From the IMG/VR virus record IMGVR_UViG_3300044712_000473, positions 1 through 49,429 of that record: a DNA stretch of 49,429 bases; one strand, 5' to 3'. Position 1 is the first letter of the stretch, and each line of letters begins with the position of its first letter. Under the pieces are notes generated by a model. That model did not search any database. It was not told the origin of the DNA and saw nothing but the letters and a program-made list of their open reading frames with translations. Of the stretch, positions 1-7,039 are shown piece after piece. The DNA comes from a virus. A program made the translations under genes and the position numbers.

Positions 1-127
1 AGGCATATGACTTAGGCTAGGCCGACTGCTTAGGCTAGCTGCTTATGTGTAGTTTCCCATGCTCATTTCTTGGGCAAATTCTCTTAGCTTAATGCGTCGC
101 CGCTCCGGTCCCGTCAAGGCGTCCCCC
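1..127. repeat. 127-bp terminal direct repeat, left copy
   Basis: Bases 1-127 are identical to 49303-49429, read base by base at both ends. A repeat of exactly 127 bp matches a common maximum assembler k-mer, so the likeliest meaning is a circular or circularly permuted molecule whose contig overlaps itself by one k-mer. A true short terminal repeat cannot be excluded. The copy holds two CTTAGGCTAG direct repeats (11-20 and 29-38). Confidence 0.95.
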
Positions 128-143
128 TCCCTCCCGCCTTGAC
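113..143. other. 9-bp perfect hairpin spanning the contig seam
   Basis: GTCAAGGCG at 113-121 pairs perfectly with CGCCTTGAC at 135-143 around a 13-base all-pyrimidine loop (122-134). The right-hand terminal repeat stops inside this loop, so the hairpin is complete only at the left end or in the circle. No U-tract follows it. A packaging, replication or transcription role is possible, and none is shown. Confidence 0.6.
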
Positions 144-240
144 TGGCCCTTCGTCGGCGCCGCTTGGGTCGCCCTGTTTTCGGTTGGTTGTGACTTGCTT
201 AAAAGTGCTTTGATATTCCTTTAGAAAGGAGTAAAAGAAT

Positions 241-528
241 ATGAGCGAGAAGTCGATGGGTCCCATGTACCAGAAGAGAACAACCGAACTTGTGGAGCTT
301 GCGTTTCTCATGTTCGATTCCAAATGGAGTCGCATGATGGTGAGTGCAATTCATAGTAATGTAGACCAGAAGATTGCCGCATGGGCAGAGGAGGAAAAAA
401 GCAAGAAGAGAAAGAGCATGATTAAGGAACTCGCATGGAATACTTTCGATACTGCTTACGCTATGAGGCAGGAGCAGTACCACGATCAGGAACGAAACAA
501 GACTGTTTATGTGAGGTACAACAGATGA
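241..528 (+). CDS. Hypothetical early protein, 95 aa
   Basis: First gene of the plus-strand early block. The start is well supported by the ribosome binding site AAAGGAG at 225-231, nine bases before the ATG. The product is charged and looks helical, with a Lys/Glu-rich stretch around residues 55-65 and no cysteine pairs, signal peptide or membrane segment. I do not recognise a family. Its stop overlaps the next start as ATGA, which points to translational coupling in an operon. Confidence 0.75.
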   Translation: MSEKSMGPMYQKRTTELVELAFLMFDSKWSRMMVSAIHSNVDQKIAAWAEEEKSKKRKSMIKELAWNTFDTAYAMRQEQYHDQERNKTVYVRYNR

Positions 529-818
529 GTGAACTGAGCGAAAAAGTCGCAAGAAAGAATGCAGAAAGAATCCAGGATTTGTATGAGATCTATGGCATTG
601 TTGTACGACTTGTGCCGTGCACGTACAACGTCACGATCTTCAGAACTGGAAGAGACAAGGAAGTTGAAGCTGCCCAGTTTGCTTCAGAGTATGACATCGA
701 GAAGATTTTGGACACCTTGGATAAGACTCTCCAGTTGTTTGGAGAGCCCAAGAGAGAAGAGCAGATTCCGGACATGACAAAGGATTCGGAACACTACGAA
801 CAAGATGGATGTGTCTAA
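525..818 (+). CDS. Hypothetical early protein, 97 aa
   Basis: ATG at 525 overlaps the previous stop (ATGA) and follows a GAGG ribosome binding site. The frame is open further upstream, to an ATG at 435, but that would overlap the previous gene by 94 bases. The N-terminus is helical and charged, the centre contains beta-prone segments, and the C-terminus is acidic. No family is recognised. The neighbouring small genes suggest a phage accessory or host-takeover role, which is inference from position only. Confidence 0.75.
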   Translation: MSELSEKVARKNAERIQDLYEIYGIVVRLVPCTYNVTIFRTGRDKEVEAAQFASEYDIEKILDTLDKTLQLFGEPKREEQIPDMTKDSEHYEQDGCV

Positions 819-1042
819 TGACTGAACAAGAAGTAATCATTCTTTTGAAATGGAGAAAGGTATTTCGGCTTTTGCGGGCATGTGAAGAAGTTATCTTCTC
901 TGCCGATGACTGTACCAAGGAACAGCAGGAGATTGTTCTTTCCATGCTGATGAAGATTTACGATCCCAAGAAGATTACAGCAAGGCAGAATTGCGTTCTT
1001 GCCGAACTCACCGCTTTGTTTCCTATTGGGGAGGAAAAATGA
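818..1042 (+). CDS. Hypothetical early protein, 74 aa
   Basis: The start at 818 overlaps the preceding stop as TAATG. An in-frame ATG at 809 is less likely because it lies inside the previous gene. The protein is helix-rich with many hydrophobic residues (WRKVFRLLRACEEVIF near the start), but has no membrane segment. It is not recognised. It overlaps the next gene by ATGA, so genes at 525, 818 and 1039 form one coupled chain. Confidence 0.75.
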   Translation: MTEQEVIILLKWRKVFRLLRACEEVIFSADDCTKEQQEIVLSMLMKIYDPKKITARQNCVLAELTALFPIGEEK

Positions 1043-1275
1043 AGAACGACGGCGGGCCGGCGTTCCCGTTTGTTGCATACACAGCGACGAAGAAGGATAC
1101 CGGCGAGATAGAAATTTCCGGGCTCCGTTCCGAGGGCATGTCCCTCCGCGACTGGTTTGCGGGGCAGGCGTTGGAACGATTAGCTTCATCGGGCGGGATG
1201 TTTGCCTCACCCTGCAAGGCCGCGAGAAAAGCCTACGCCTATGCCGACGCGATGCTGAAGGAGCGTGACCGATGA
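1039..1275 (+). CDS. Conserved phage protein of the GGPAFP / GMSLRDWFAGQA type, 78 aa
   Basis: The start follows a strong GGGGAGGA ribosome binding site and overlaps the previous stop by ATGA. The GGPAFP motif near residue 5 and the GMSLRDWFAGQAL motif around residues 33-45 are typical of a small protein of unknown function common in phages and prophages. Its function is not known. Base composition becomes clearly more GC-rich from this gene to about 2870, unlike the three upstream genes, so this block may have a separate origin. Confidence 0.8.
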   Translation: MKNDGGPAFPFVAYTATKKDTGEIEISGLRSEGMSLRDWFAGQALERLASSGGMFASPCKAARKAYAYADAMLKERDR

Positions 1276-1523
1276 CCACCGGTAACAACAAAGTGTTCTT
1301 GGTTGTGGTCGTCTGCCACGGGTGCGGCGAGCAATGGAAAATCGAAAAGCATTTCGATCATTACATCGTCGATATCCACATCCCCGCCCACCATTGCGCC
1401 GGAGCTCCCTCGTCTCTTTGGGAGCGACTTTGGAGCGATGAGGTCGAGGCGGCAAGTTCGGCCGCATTGGACCTTGCTGGGATCGACGTTTCCGATAACC
1501 GATTCGAGGAGGGAGACCGATGA
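1272..1523 (+). CDS. Hypothetical protein with a CxxC pair, 83 aa
   Basis: ATG at 1272 overlaps the previous stop as ATGA. A hydrophobic strand leads into a CHGCGEQW motif at about residues 15-22, and a later HxxxxxxxxxHH region could supply further metal ligands. This gives a possible half zinc ribbon, but no family assignment. It belongs to the GC-rich early sub-block. Confidence 0.7.
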   Translation: MTTGNNKVFLVVVVCHGCGEQWKIEKHFDHYIVDIHIPAHHCAGAPSSLWERLWSDEVEAASSAALDLAGIDVSDNRFEEGDR

Positions 1524-1813
1524 TCGAGCACAAGTCCGACAATATCCGCGACGGGATTGAAATATTCGCCGAGTACGGAAAGCCATCCTACGCGGCCGAG
1601 CATGATTGTTTCTTCTGTTGCCAGCCATACGATGTTCGGATCTCTTTGGTAGATCAGAGAAAGCTGTATGCGTTGGGGTGGTTCTACGTTTCCGAGGTTT
1701 GCTACGGATGTGCGAGGAATCCGCCGAAGCCACTAGACCCAGACAACCCGACCGACGAGGAAAGAATCATGCAGCACGAGCCGGACTGTACGGCATGGGG
1801 ACACTTCGTATGA
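1520..1813 (+). CDS. Hypothetical zinc-ribbon-like protein, 97 aa
   Basis: The start overlaps the previous stop as ATGA. Two cysteine pairs, CFFC at about residues 30-33 and CYGC at about 62-65, are spaced like a small zinc ribbon, so metal binding is likely. The rest is not recognised. Several neighbours also carry CxxC pairs. Possible roles are host or phage nucleic-acid or protein binding, which is inferred only from the metal-binding pattern. Confidence 0.7.
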   Translation: MIEHKSDNIRDGIEIFAEYGKPSYAAEHDCFFCCQPYDVRISLVDQRKLYALGWFYVSEVCYGCARNPPKPLDPDNPTDEERIMQHEPDCTAWGHFV

Positions 1814-2535
1814 TCGACCTTGAAGAAGAAGACGAGATCCTCGCGGCCCATCGCAGGGAAGGCCATCCCGATACACGCAGGGAGGCTCTCGTGGCCGAGC
1901 TGCGGGAGGCGAGGGAGCAAGCAGAAGTTGTGACCGTCGAGAAGAAAGCTCTTCACGCGAGGATTGATGCCGAGGAGGCTTACTCGTACAAACTTACGCA
2001 GGAGATCGCCTACGAGCAGGAAAGGAACGCGAACAACGTGGCGATGAAAGACGACGAGATTGCCCGCCTTCGCGAAGAACTCAATGCACCAGACCAATGT
2101 CATTGCGAGTATCTCAAGAACTCAAGAGCCGAGATCGCCCGCCTCACCGCCGAGCTTGCGGAGTGCACCAGCACACTCCGGGCTGACCAAGAGGAGCTGA
2201 TCGACACGAAGGCCGAGGTGGAGAGGCTCGAGACTGGGAACGAAGCCCAACAGATATTCCTTTCGGCCGATCTCGTCATCATTGAGGCGCTCGACGCGAG
2301 GGCCAAGAAGGCCGAGGCCGAGGTGGAGAGGCTCGAACGGGAGATGGTCGTGCTGATCGCAACGGGTTCCGGATCGAGGGGCGATGGGGGCACCGACTGG
2401 AAATCTGAGGCTGCGCAAATCGCCTTGCAGGCCGAAAGGTTCCGTGCCGCTATCGAGGCCCACCTTGAGGATCACATCAGCGGCAACTGCACCTGCAACT
2501 GCGAAGCGCTCCGAGCCGCGCTGGAGGGGAAATGA
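1810..2535 (+). CDS. Coiled-coil protein, 241 aa
   Basis: I start this at ATG 1810, which overlaps the previous stop by ATGA. The same frame is open back to 1606 but that would run through the upstream gene. Residues roughly 5-190 are almost continuous Glu/Lys/Arg/Leu heptad-like sequence, a long coiled coil, followed by a short glycine-rich break and a CTCNC cluster near residue 222. A 21-bp direct DNA repeat (2211-2231 and 2316-2336) encodes a repeated AEVERLE segment, a sign of internal duplication. Function unknown; similar coiled-coil early proteins are frequent in phages. Confidence 0.75.
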   Translation: MIDLEEEDEILAAHRREGHPDTRREALVAELREAREQAEVVTVEKKALHARIDAEEAYSYKLTQEIAYEQERNANNVAMKDDEIARLREELNAPDQCHCEYLKNSRAEIARLTAELAECTSTLRADQEELIDTKAEVERLETGNEAQQIFLSADLVIIEALDARAKKAEAEVERLEREMVVLIATGSGSRGDGGTDWKSEAAQIALQAERFRAAIEAHLEDHISGNCTCNCEALRAALEGK

Positions 2536-2726
2536 CCTGCGGAACATGCCACTACGCCTGTGACTGTAGAGAGGCGAGACTCGCGCAAGAGATTGCGGAC
2601 GCTATCGCCAAGGCCGAACGCTGGCGTTCTGCGCTGGCGAAACGGAAGTGTACCGGCAAGTCCGAGTTCGAAGAGGACAACTGCGGGGCGTGCGATTCCT
2701 GCCAGGCGAGGAAGGAGAAGCCGTGA
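2532..2726 (+). CDS. Small cysteine-rich protein, 64 aa
   Basis: The start overlaps the previous stop as ATGA. Cysteines occur as a CGTC and CDC cluster at the N-terminus and a CGACDSC cluster near residues 51-57, separated by a charged helix. The arrangement suggests one or two metal sites bridging both ends. No family is recognised. It lies in the GC-rich early sub-block. Confidence 0.65.
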   Translation: MTCGTCHYACDCREARLAQEIADAIAKAERWRSALAKRKCTGKSEFEEDNCGACDSCQARKEKP

Positions 2727-2863
2727 GCTGGTACGACTATCTAACGTGGAAGGATTGGGTAATGGCGTTGGGAGGCGGCTTTCTCGGAGCCGCATTCGCG
2801 ACGCTAGCCGCCTTCATGTCAAGCGAGATCGCTTTCTGTCGGTGGAGGAGGTGGAAGCCATGA
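2723..2863 (+). CDS. Small single-span membrane protein, 46 aa, GTG start
   Basis: A GTG at 2723 overlaps the previous TGA as GTGA. The 46-residue product begins with an aromatic segment (SWYDYLTW), then a glycine/alanine-rich hydrophobic stretch at about residues 14-33 that could span the membrane, and ends in a basic tail. It may be an accessory inner-membrane peptide. The same frame is open upstream to 2648, which would bury the start inside the previous gene. Confidence 0.5.
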   Translation: MSWYDYLTWKDWVMALGGGFLGAAFATLAAFMSSEIAFCRWRRWKP

Positions 2864-3105
2864 GAACTTATTGGACATGTGCGATGTGCAAAAGGAAGTT
2901 CGACATTCTGGTTGAAATTGCCGACAAACGAGACAAAGAGATGGACGGTTGTTGCAACTGGACATGCCAGGAAGCCTGGGAAGCCTCGAACATCATGGAC
3001 AGGATCAGCATCAAGTTGATGACAACGGAGGAGTTGAATGCAGTGAAACGAGTGAAGACCATTCTTTGCAGCTTGATTGATGAACTTATCGACAAGGAAG
3101 ACTAA
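2860..3105 (+). CDS. Hypothetical zinc-binding protein, 81 aa
   Basis: ATG 2860 overlaps the previous stop as ATGA and follows GGTGGA. CAMC near residues 7-10 and CCNWTC near 31-36 form a typical four-cysteine metal site. The C-terminal half is helical and charged. Codon composition returns here to that of the bulk genome after the GC-rich block. Family not recognised. Confidence 0.7.
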   Translation: MRTYWTCAMCKRKFDILVEIADKRDKEMDGCCNWTCQEAWEASNIMDRISIKLMTTEELNAVKRVKTILCSLIDELIDKED

Positions 3106-3106
3106 C

Positions 3107-3277
3107 ATGCGTGAAACTATTTGGTACAGGATCGTCTGCCAGTTTGTGAATGATGCGTTTGTCTATCATGTGGTGGACAAGAACCAGAAGTTCGACAAGT
3201 GCGAATTCATCGCCTACTCGACTCCTCATTTGATCGAGGCCCAGAAGTGGATTGCTAACAACGAAAGGACCAAGTAA
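3107..3277 (+). CDS. Hypothetical protein, 56 aa
   Basis: A short gene beginning just after the previous stop. GACAAGGAAG upstream supplies a plausible ribosome binding site. The sequence alternates beta-prone aromatic stretches (WYRIVCQF, FVYHVV) with charged loops. It looks like a small beta-sheet domain such as those in many phage early operons. No family is recognised. Its stop directly adjoins the next start. Confidence 0.65.
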   Translation: MRETIWYRIVCQFVNDAFVYHVVDKNQKFDKCEFIAYSTPHLIEAQKWIANNERTK

Positions 3278-3535
3278 ATGGAAGAAAAGATTTTCACACT
3301 TAAAGAATGGGAAGAATTCAACTACAAACAAGAACAAATTGTCAGTCATCAGCGTTGGACTGTTGGGTACGAAGAGGTAAAAGAAGACTGGGAAGGGAAT
3401 GTCTGGATCGCTAGAGTCTATAAACCAGCAACAGAGATGCAGGAATACGATTATCACCCAGAAGTAAAAGCTCATCCAGCGCATTTAATCACCAGGACAA
3501 TTACAATTTGGGTTCCGATTGATGTGAAAGGATAA
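3278..3535 (+). CDS. Hypothetical protein, 85 aa
   Basis: The start directly follows the previous TAA, and GAAAGGACC upstream serves as ribosome binding site. The product is Glu/Lys/Tyr-rich, with aromatic residues spread along beta-prone segments and no cysteine pairs or membrane segment. It is less GC-rich than its neighbours. Function unknown. Confidence 0.65.
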   Translation: MEEKIFTLKEWEEFNYKQEQIVSHQRWTVGYEEVKEDWEGNVWIARVYKPATEMQEYDYHPEVKAHPAHLITRTITIWVPIDVKG

Positions 3536-3539
3536 GTAA

Positions 3540-4607
3540 ATGAACGACTACACGATGCACCGGGTCTACAACAGACCGGACACAACCAGCTACGAGAATC
3601 TTGACGCTCTGATCCTCGCTATGCAGCTTGAGGATGAGGCCACCAAAATTGAACACACCGACCTCAAGTGGGCTCAGATCAAGCCGGGAACCGAATCCAT
3701 TGCGCTTCTAAGTGACGATCTCGAAGCCGAGTACGACATGACCAACTGGTCGGCCAATCAGCTTGCTACTAAGATTGGTGTTCCGATGCAGTTCGTGAAG
3801 AAGCTCAGTCCCGACACTCAGGATCGCGTTTGGAATGAGCGGTTGAGTGATTGGATCGACGAGAACAAAGAGCAAGGCGACAGGCTTGTTACTTTGACTA
3901 CCGTCAAGAATGAAGTCAGGGGAATCAACGGACCCAAGTTTGGGCATGTGTCTCATCTCCAGCCTCTCGCAAGCTTGAAGAAGTTTGTTGATTGGTCAGG
4001 TTGGAAGCCATTCCCTACGAACGATGGTCGTATGTCCATCTTCTCCACCGATCGCAGCCTTCATGTGTTCATGGGCACGGGAGGCAGCCGGCTGATTGAT
4101 GATGGATCTCCCAAGGGAATCCAGATGGGATTCATTTTCCAGACGAGCAATGTTGGAGCGGGATGCGAAGAGATTACGGTCATTGCATTCCGAGAGGTTT
4201 GCGGGAATCTTATCATTTGGGATGCTCTCTTCAAGATCACGATGAAGTGCAGACATACCAAGAACGTGCAGGATCGCAGGTGGAAGCTGACCGAGATGTA
4301 CGACCACATCGACTCGTTTGATTACGGGAAGATCCAGGCGAGTTTTGACAACGCACGAAAGCTCTTCCTCCCAGCCGGAGAGGACAAGGTTGTGGATTGG
4401 ATGAGGCGTTTCAGGGGAGCCAAGTTCTCGGACGCAGAGATCAAGGCAGCGTACAAGATGGCAGAGAAAGAGGAGGGACAGGTTTCGACCGTGTACGATC
4501 TCTACAACGGAGCCACGGCACTCGCGAGGAACAGCAAGCACCCAGATACCCAGATCGACACGACCAGAAAGTGGAGCATCCTTCTTTCGGAAGCGGTGGC
4601 AGCGTGA
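3540..4607 (+). CDS. DUF932-like protein, 355 aa
   Basis: Full-length protein of the size seen for the DUF932 (YfjQ/phage-plasmid-like) family. Supporting features are the segment ending LATKIGVPMQFVKKLSP at about residues 76-93, which resembles the family's 'choose a low, permissive start' helix, and the central SIFSTDRSLHVFMG and EEITVIAFREVCGNLIIWD segments. DUF932 proteins occur on phages and plasmids near recombination genes, and their biochemical role is not settled. Here it lies a few genes upstream of an SSB-like protein and a RecB-type nuclease. The next gene starts with GTG inside its stop. The family call is by eye and moderate. Confidence 0.6.
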   Translation: MNDYTMHRVYNRPDTTSYENLDALILAMQLEDEATKIEHTDLKWAQIKPGTESIALLSDDLEAEYDMTNWSANQLATKIGVPMQFVKKLSPDTQDRVWNERLSDWIDENKEQGDRLVTLTTVKNEVRGINGPKFGHVSHLQPLASLKKFVDWSGWKPFPTNDGRMSIFSTDRSLHVFMGTGGSRLIDDGSPKGIQMGFIFQTSNVGAGCEEITVIAFREVCGNLIIWDALFKITMKCRHTKNVQDRRWKLTEMYDHIDSFDYGKIQASFDNARKLFLPAGEDKVVDWMRRFRGAKFSDAEIKAAYKMAEKEEGQVSTVYDLYNGATALARNSKHPDTQIDTTRKWSILLSEAVAA

Positions 4608-4954
4608 ATGATTTTGAAGTAGTAGTCAGAGATGTTGATGGTGATATCAATCTTGAGCATGTTTGTTCTACTGCTTTGGCTGTTTACCTAGGTGCTGATC
4701 TTGGCAGGGCGATGGAGATCATGAAGCATGAAGGACTCTTGAAGGAGAAGGGTCCATTCTGCACTCACCTCTGCATCCGACTGGGCAGAGAACTAAAAAC
4801 GAAAGGGGTGACAACTAGAGAGTTTGCCTTGAGAATGGTAGACATCATTGACGAAACTTATAGTTACATGGAGAAACACGTCAAAGAAAACATCAGCGCA
4901 GTAACGATGGCGAAGGACATCATCGACAACTTGTTTACAGAAAAGGTGAACTGA
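4604..4954 (+). CDS. Hypothetical protein, 116 aa, GTG start
   Basis: GTG at 4604 overlaps the preceding TGA (GTGA), the same coupling used elsewhere in this block. The frame is open upstream to 4397 but that would lie within the DUF932-like gene. The product is a mainly helical soluble protein with two cysteines (CTHLC) around residue 50. No family is recognised. Confidence 0.65.
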   Translation: MNDFEVVVRDVDGDINLEHVCSTALAVYLGADLGRAMEIMKHEGLLKEKGPFCTHLCIRLGRELKTKGVTTREFALRMVDIIDETYSYMEKHVKENISAVTMAKDIIDNLFTEKVN

Positions 4955-4955
4955 C

Positions 4956-5354
4956 ATGGGACTTGATCAGTATTTGTATGCAGTCAAAGAGCCCATGCCA
5001 CTTGATGAAACGAAACGGGCCAAGTGGTGGGATGAAAACATCTCAATGGTAAACGATACCCAGGTCTACTACTGGCGCAAACACGCCAACCTGAACGGGT
5101 ACATGGAGTCTCTGTTCAAAGAGAAGGGAAGTAATGGGGACTTCAACTGCGAGTGCATGGAACTGACGGCAAGCGACCTGGAGAAAATCATCAGACGACT
5201 TGTCAACCGTGAATCATTCCCGTATGCTACTGGATTCTTCTGGGGAACAAGCGAAGACAGCGAGGAGGAAATGCTTCAAGACCTTAAAGCATTCACTCAT
5301 GCTTATGTAGAGATGAAGGCTGGTAAGTTCATCTACTACTCGGCCAACTGGTGA
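4956..5354 (+). CDS. Conserved phage protein of the MGLDxYLY type, 132 aa
   Basis: The MGLDQYLYAVK N-terminus, with following YYWRKHANLNGYME and the acidic EDSEEEMLQDLKAF segment, matches a widespread phage protein of unknown function that usually begins MGLDMYLY. Length is typical for that group. It is the last gene before a good promoter at 5364, so it probably ends the first early transcription unit, though no terminator hairpin is visible. Function not known. Confidence 0.75.
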   Translation: MGLDQYLYAVKEPMPLDETKRAKWWDENISMVNDTQVYYWRKHANLNGYMESLFKEKGSNGDFNCECMELTASDLEKIIRRLVNRESFPYATGFFWGTSEDSEEEMLQDLKAFTHAYVEMKAGKFIYYSANW

Positions 5355-5363
5355 AAAAACTTC

Positions 5364-5392
5364 TTGACATTTCGCAACAAGGATACTACATT
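5364..5392 (+). promoter_or_regulatory. Sigma70-type promoter for the SSB/nuclease block
   Basis: TTGACA at 5364-5369, a 17-base spacer and TACATT at 5387-5392. A perfect -35 with optimal spacing, in the 55-base gap before the gene at 5410, makes this one of the two clearest promoters in the window. It indicates use of the host's housekeeping RNA polymerase. Confidence 0.75.
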
Positions 5393-5409
5393 ACACCCAC
5401 GAGGAAAAC

Positions 5410-5649
5410 ATGAGCGAAGTTGATGACAACGAAAGAGTTACCCTCGCAGACAAAGGCGACCTAGTAAACTTCTACACTTGCTTGAAGAAGGAGGAGTTCA
5501 AAGAGGAGCTGAAAACAATTGTCTCTGGTATCAATGGTGCCATTGCTTTCTGGCATCCGGAAGGCAAGGAAGAAGCGTGGGCATTTAGCAGCCTTGTTGA
5601 AGCCAAGGATCTGGCTTACGCGCTGCTCAAGAAAGTGAGGGAGTCGTGA
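5410..5649 (+). CDS. Hypothetical protein, 79 aa
   Basis: First gene after the promoter at 5364, with CGAGGA as ribosome binding site. The small acidic helical protein has a FWHPEGKEEAWAFSSL core and no metal-binding motif. No family is recognised. Its TGA overlaps the GTG of the SSB-like gene, so both are probably made in fixed proportion and the protein may act with the SSB-like product. That partnership is inference. Confidence 0.7.
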   Translation: MSEVDDNERVTLADKGDLVNFYTCLKKEEFKEELKTIVSGINGAIAFWHPEGKEEAWAFSSLVEAKDLAYALLKKVRES

Positions 5650-6128
5650 AGCTAGGAGATTTCTCCAGCAAGAAGAAGTACGAAGCTGGTGATGTATGCC
5701 CAGAAGGAACATACGCAGCCGTGTTTGTAGACTGGATCGACAAGGGAACGCAGACTGGCAGCTATCAGGGTGGACCCGTCAAGACTAGGCGTGTGCTTGC
5801 CCTACGATGGCTCATGAGCCCAAAGAACACGAAGGGTCAGCACTTCATGATCGAGAAGTGGTACACCGCTTCCGACCACATCAAGAGCGGCCTAATCCAG
5901 ATGCTACAGATGTGGCGCGGAAGGAAATTCGAGACTGACGACGAACGAAGGAAGTTTGATCTTGATTCTCTCATCCTCTTCCCGGCAATGATTACCATTA
6001 GCCACGAGAAGAAGGAAGATGGAGGAACGAGAGCAAGCGTTGTCAGCGTAGTCCCACTCCCCAGTGGTATGGCTTGTGACATTGACACAAGCAACTACCA
6101 AAGAGTCAAGGATCGCAAGGTAGAATAA
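5646..6128 (+). CDS. Phage SSB-like OB-fold protein, 160 aa
   Basis: GTG start at 5646 overlaps the previous stop (GTGA). The pattern fits the phage single-strand-binding/DUF669-like group: GTYAAVFVDWIDKGTQTG (about residues 21-38), strand RRVLALRWLM, a KWYTASDHIKSGLIQML segment and the hallmark WRGRKFETDDERRKFDLDSL at about 90-109, followed by a beta strand ending ITISHEK. Such proteins coat single-stranded DNA during phage replication and recombination. The next gene is a RecB-family nuclease, and the DnaB helicase and RusA-like resolvase elsewhere complete a replication/recombination set. The single-strand-binding role is known for the family, not shown here. Confidence 0.7.
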   Translation: MKLGDFSSKKKYEAGDVCPEGTYAAVFVDWIDKGTQTGSYQGGPVKTRRVLALRWLMSPKNTKGQHFMIEKWYTASDHIKSGLIQMLQMWRGRKFETDDERRKFDLDSLILFPAMITISHEKKEDGGTRASVVSVVPLPSGMACDIDTSNYQRVKDRKVE

Positions 6129-6139
6129 AAGTAATACAA

Positions 6140-6229
6140 GATGGTGGATAGACGAGATTCGAAAGACTCGGAACAATTGACTGCCTAGCTAGCCATAGTG
6201 GCAGGACCGTGAAATCCCATCATCGGGTT
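6140..6229 (+). ncRNA. Structured RNA candidate A, three-way-junction-like
   Basis: The gap before the nuclease gene folds neatly by hand. GATGGTGG (6140-6147) pairs with CCATCATC (6217-6224), with one G-U pair, and closes two inner stems: CGAG/CTCG (6153-6156, 6167-6170) and CTGCC/GGCAG (6181-6185, 6200-6204). Two blocks, GGATAGACG (6146-6154) and CCGTGAAATCCC (6207-6218), recur in the same order at 7941 and 8046 in candidate B. It could be a cis-acting leader, a small RNA or a tRNA-derived relic. It fails tRNA criteria. No known class was recognised. Confidence 0.5.
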
Positions 6230-6241
6230 TACTAAACAAAC

Positions 6242-7039
6242 ATGTACACCAAAGATCTATTCGGTAAGCTCTCGCCCCCAGGCTATCGTGTCAAGAAAGG
6301 GTGGTACAAATTCGAGGGAGTTGAAGCCGAGACTCCTTCTGTTACTACCATCAATAAAGTCCTAAACAAATTCCAGCTCATCCCTTGGGCAGCGTGGTGC
6401 GAACGAGAGTTCGTAACCAAGATCGCAGCCGACGTTCACGACAACTACCGCTACTCATCCAGAGATTCCTACCTTGTGAGTCTTGGGATGAAGCTGGGTA
6501 GAGGCTATGGATACACCAACGAGATCTCACGAACCCAGAAGATTGGAGTTGAAACCCATGCGGCAATCGAAGCCTTCCTCAAAGATGGTACTGTTTCCGA
6601 ATGTGCTCTATTCGGTAAGTGGAAAAAATGGTGGGACGAAATGGTTCATGGAGGGCTACAACAGTATGTCCTTGAACAGACACTATATTCGCCTCGATAT
6701 AACTTTGCCGGAACGGCAGATCTCATTGGACAGCGTGGAGAAGGAACTATCATCATTGATTGGAAGACTTCAGAAGAAGTCAGGATCGAGCAGATCATCC
6801 AAATCGGCGGCTACCATGAAGCTCTCAAAGATCGAACGGGAATTGAAGCTGAAGGGTGCGTCGTATGCGTTCCAAGAGAAGAAGACCAGCCCGTCAAAGC
6901 CACCTACTTCACAGCCGCAGAAGCGGGACAGTTGGGGAAGATTTTCCTCGCAGTCAAAGCAGCGTGGGAAGCGGAACGAGAAGCCCAAGGAATTCTGAAG
7001 GCTGTGAAGAAGCGTGGCAAAGCCGGTAACGTGGGCTAA
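6242..7039 (+). CDS. RecB-family PD-(D/E)XK nuclease, 265 aa
   Basis: The exonuclease core is visible: GVETHAAIEAFL with H106 (motif I), E145 in VLEQTL, GTAD ending at D160, IIIDWKTS with D173 and K175 (catalytic D-x-K), and QIGGYHEAL (Q187, Y191, motif QxxxY). This order is the RecB/Cas4-like nuclease signature. Phage members resect DNA ends for recombination or degrade host DNA. It follows the SSB-like gene. No Shine-Dalgarno sequence precedes the ATG (the 15 bases before it are A/T-rich), and the structured RNA candidate A ends 17 bases upstream, which suggests unusual translation control. The 3' end overlaps the next gene by 26 bases. Confidence 0.85.
   Translation: MYTKDLFGKLSPPGYRVKKGWYKFEGVEAETPSVTTINKVLNKFQLIPWAAWCEREFVTKIAADVHDNYRYSSRDSYLVSLGMKLGRGYGYTNEISRTQKIGVETHAAIEAFLKDGTVSECALFGKWKKWWDEMVHGGLQQYVLEQTLYSPRYNFAGTADLIGQRGEGTIIIDWKTSEEVRIEQIIQIGGYHEALKDRTGIEAEGCVVCVPREEDQPVKATYFTAAEAGQLGKIFLAVKAAWEAEREAQGILKAVKKRGKAGNVG

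Noticed and set aside
6140-6224. Possible tRNA gene in region A
   Set aside because: The outer stem is acceptor-like, but the two inner arms have loops of 10 and 14 bases, no valid T-arm (five-pair stem with TTCRANY loop) can be formed, and position 8 is not T.
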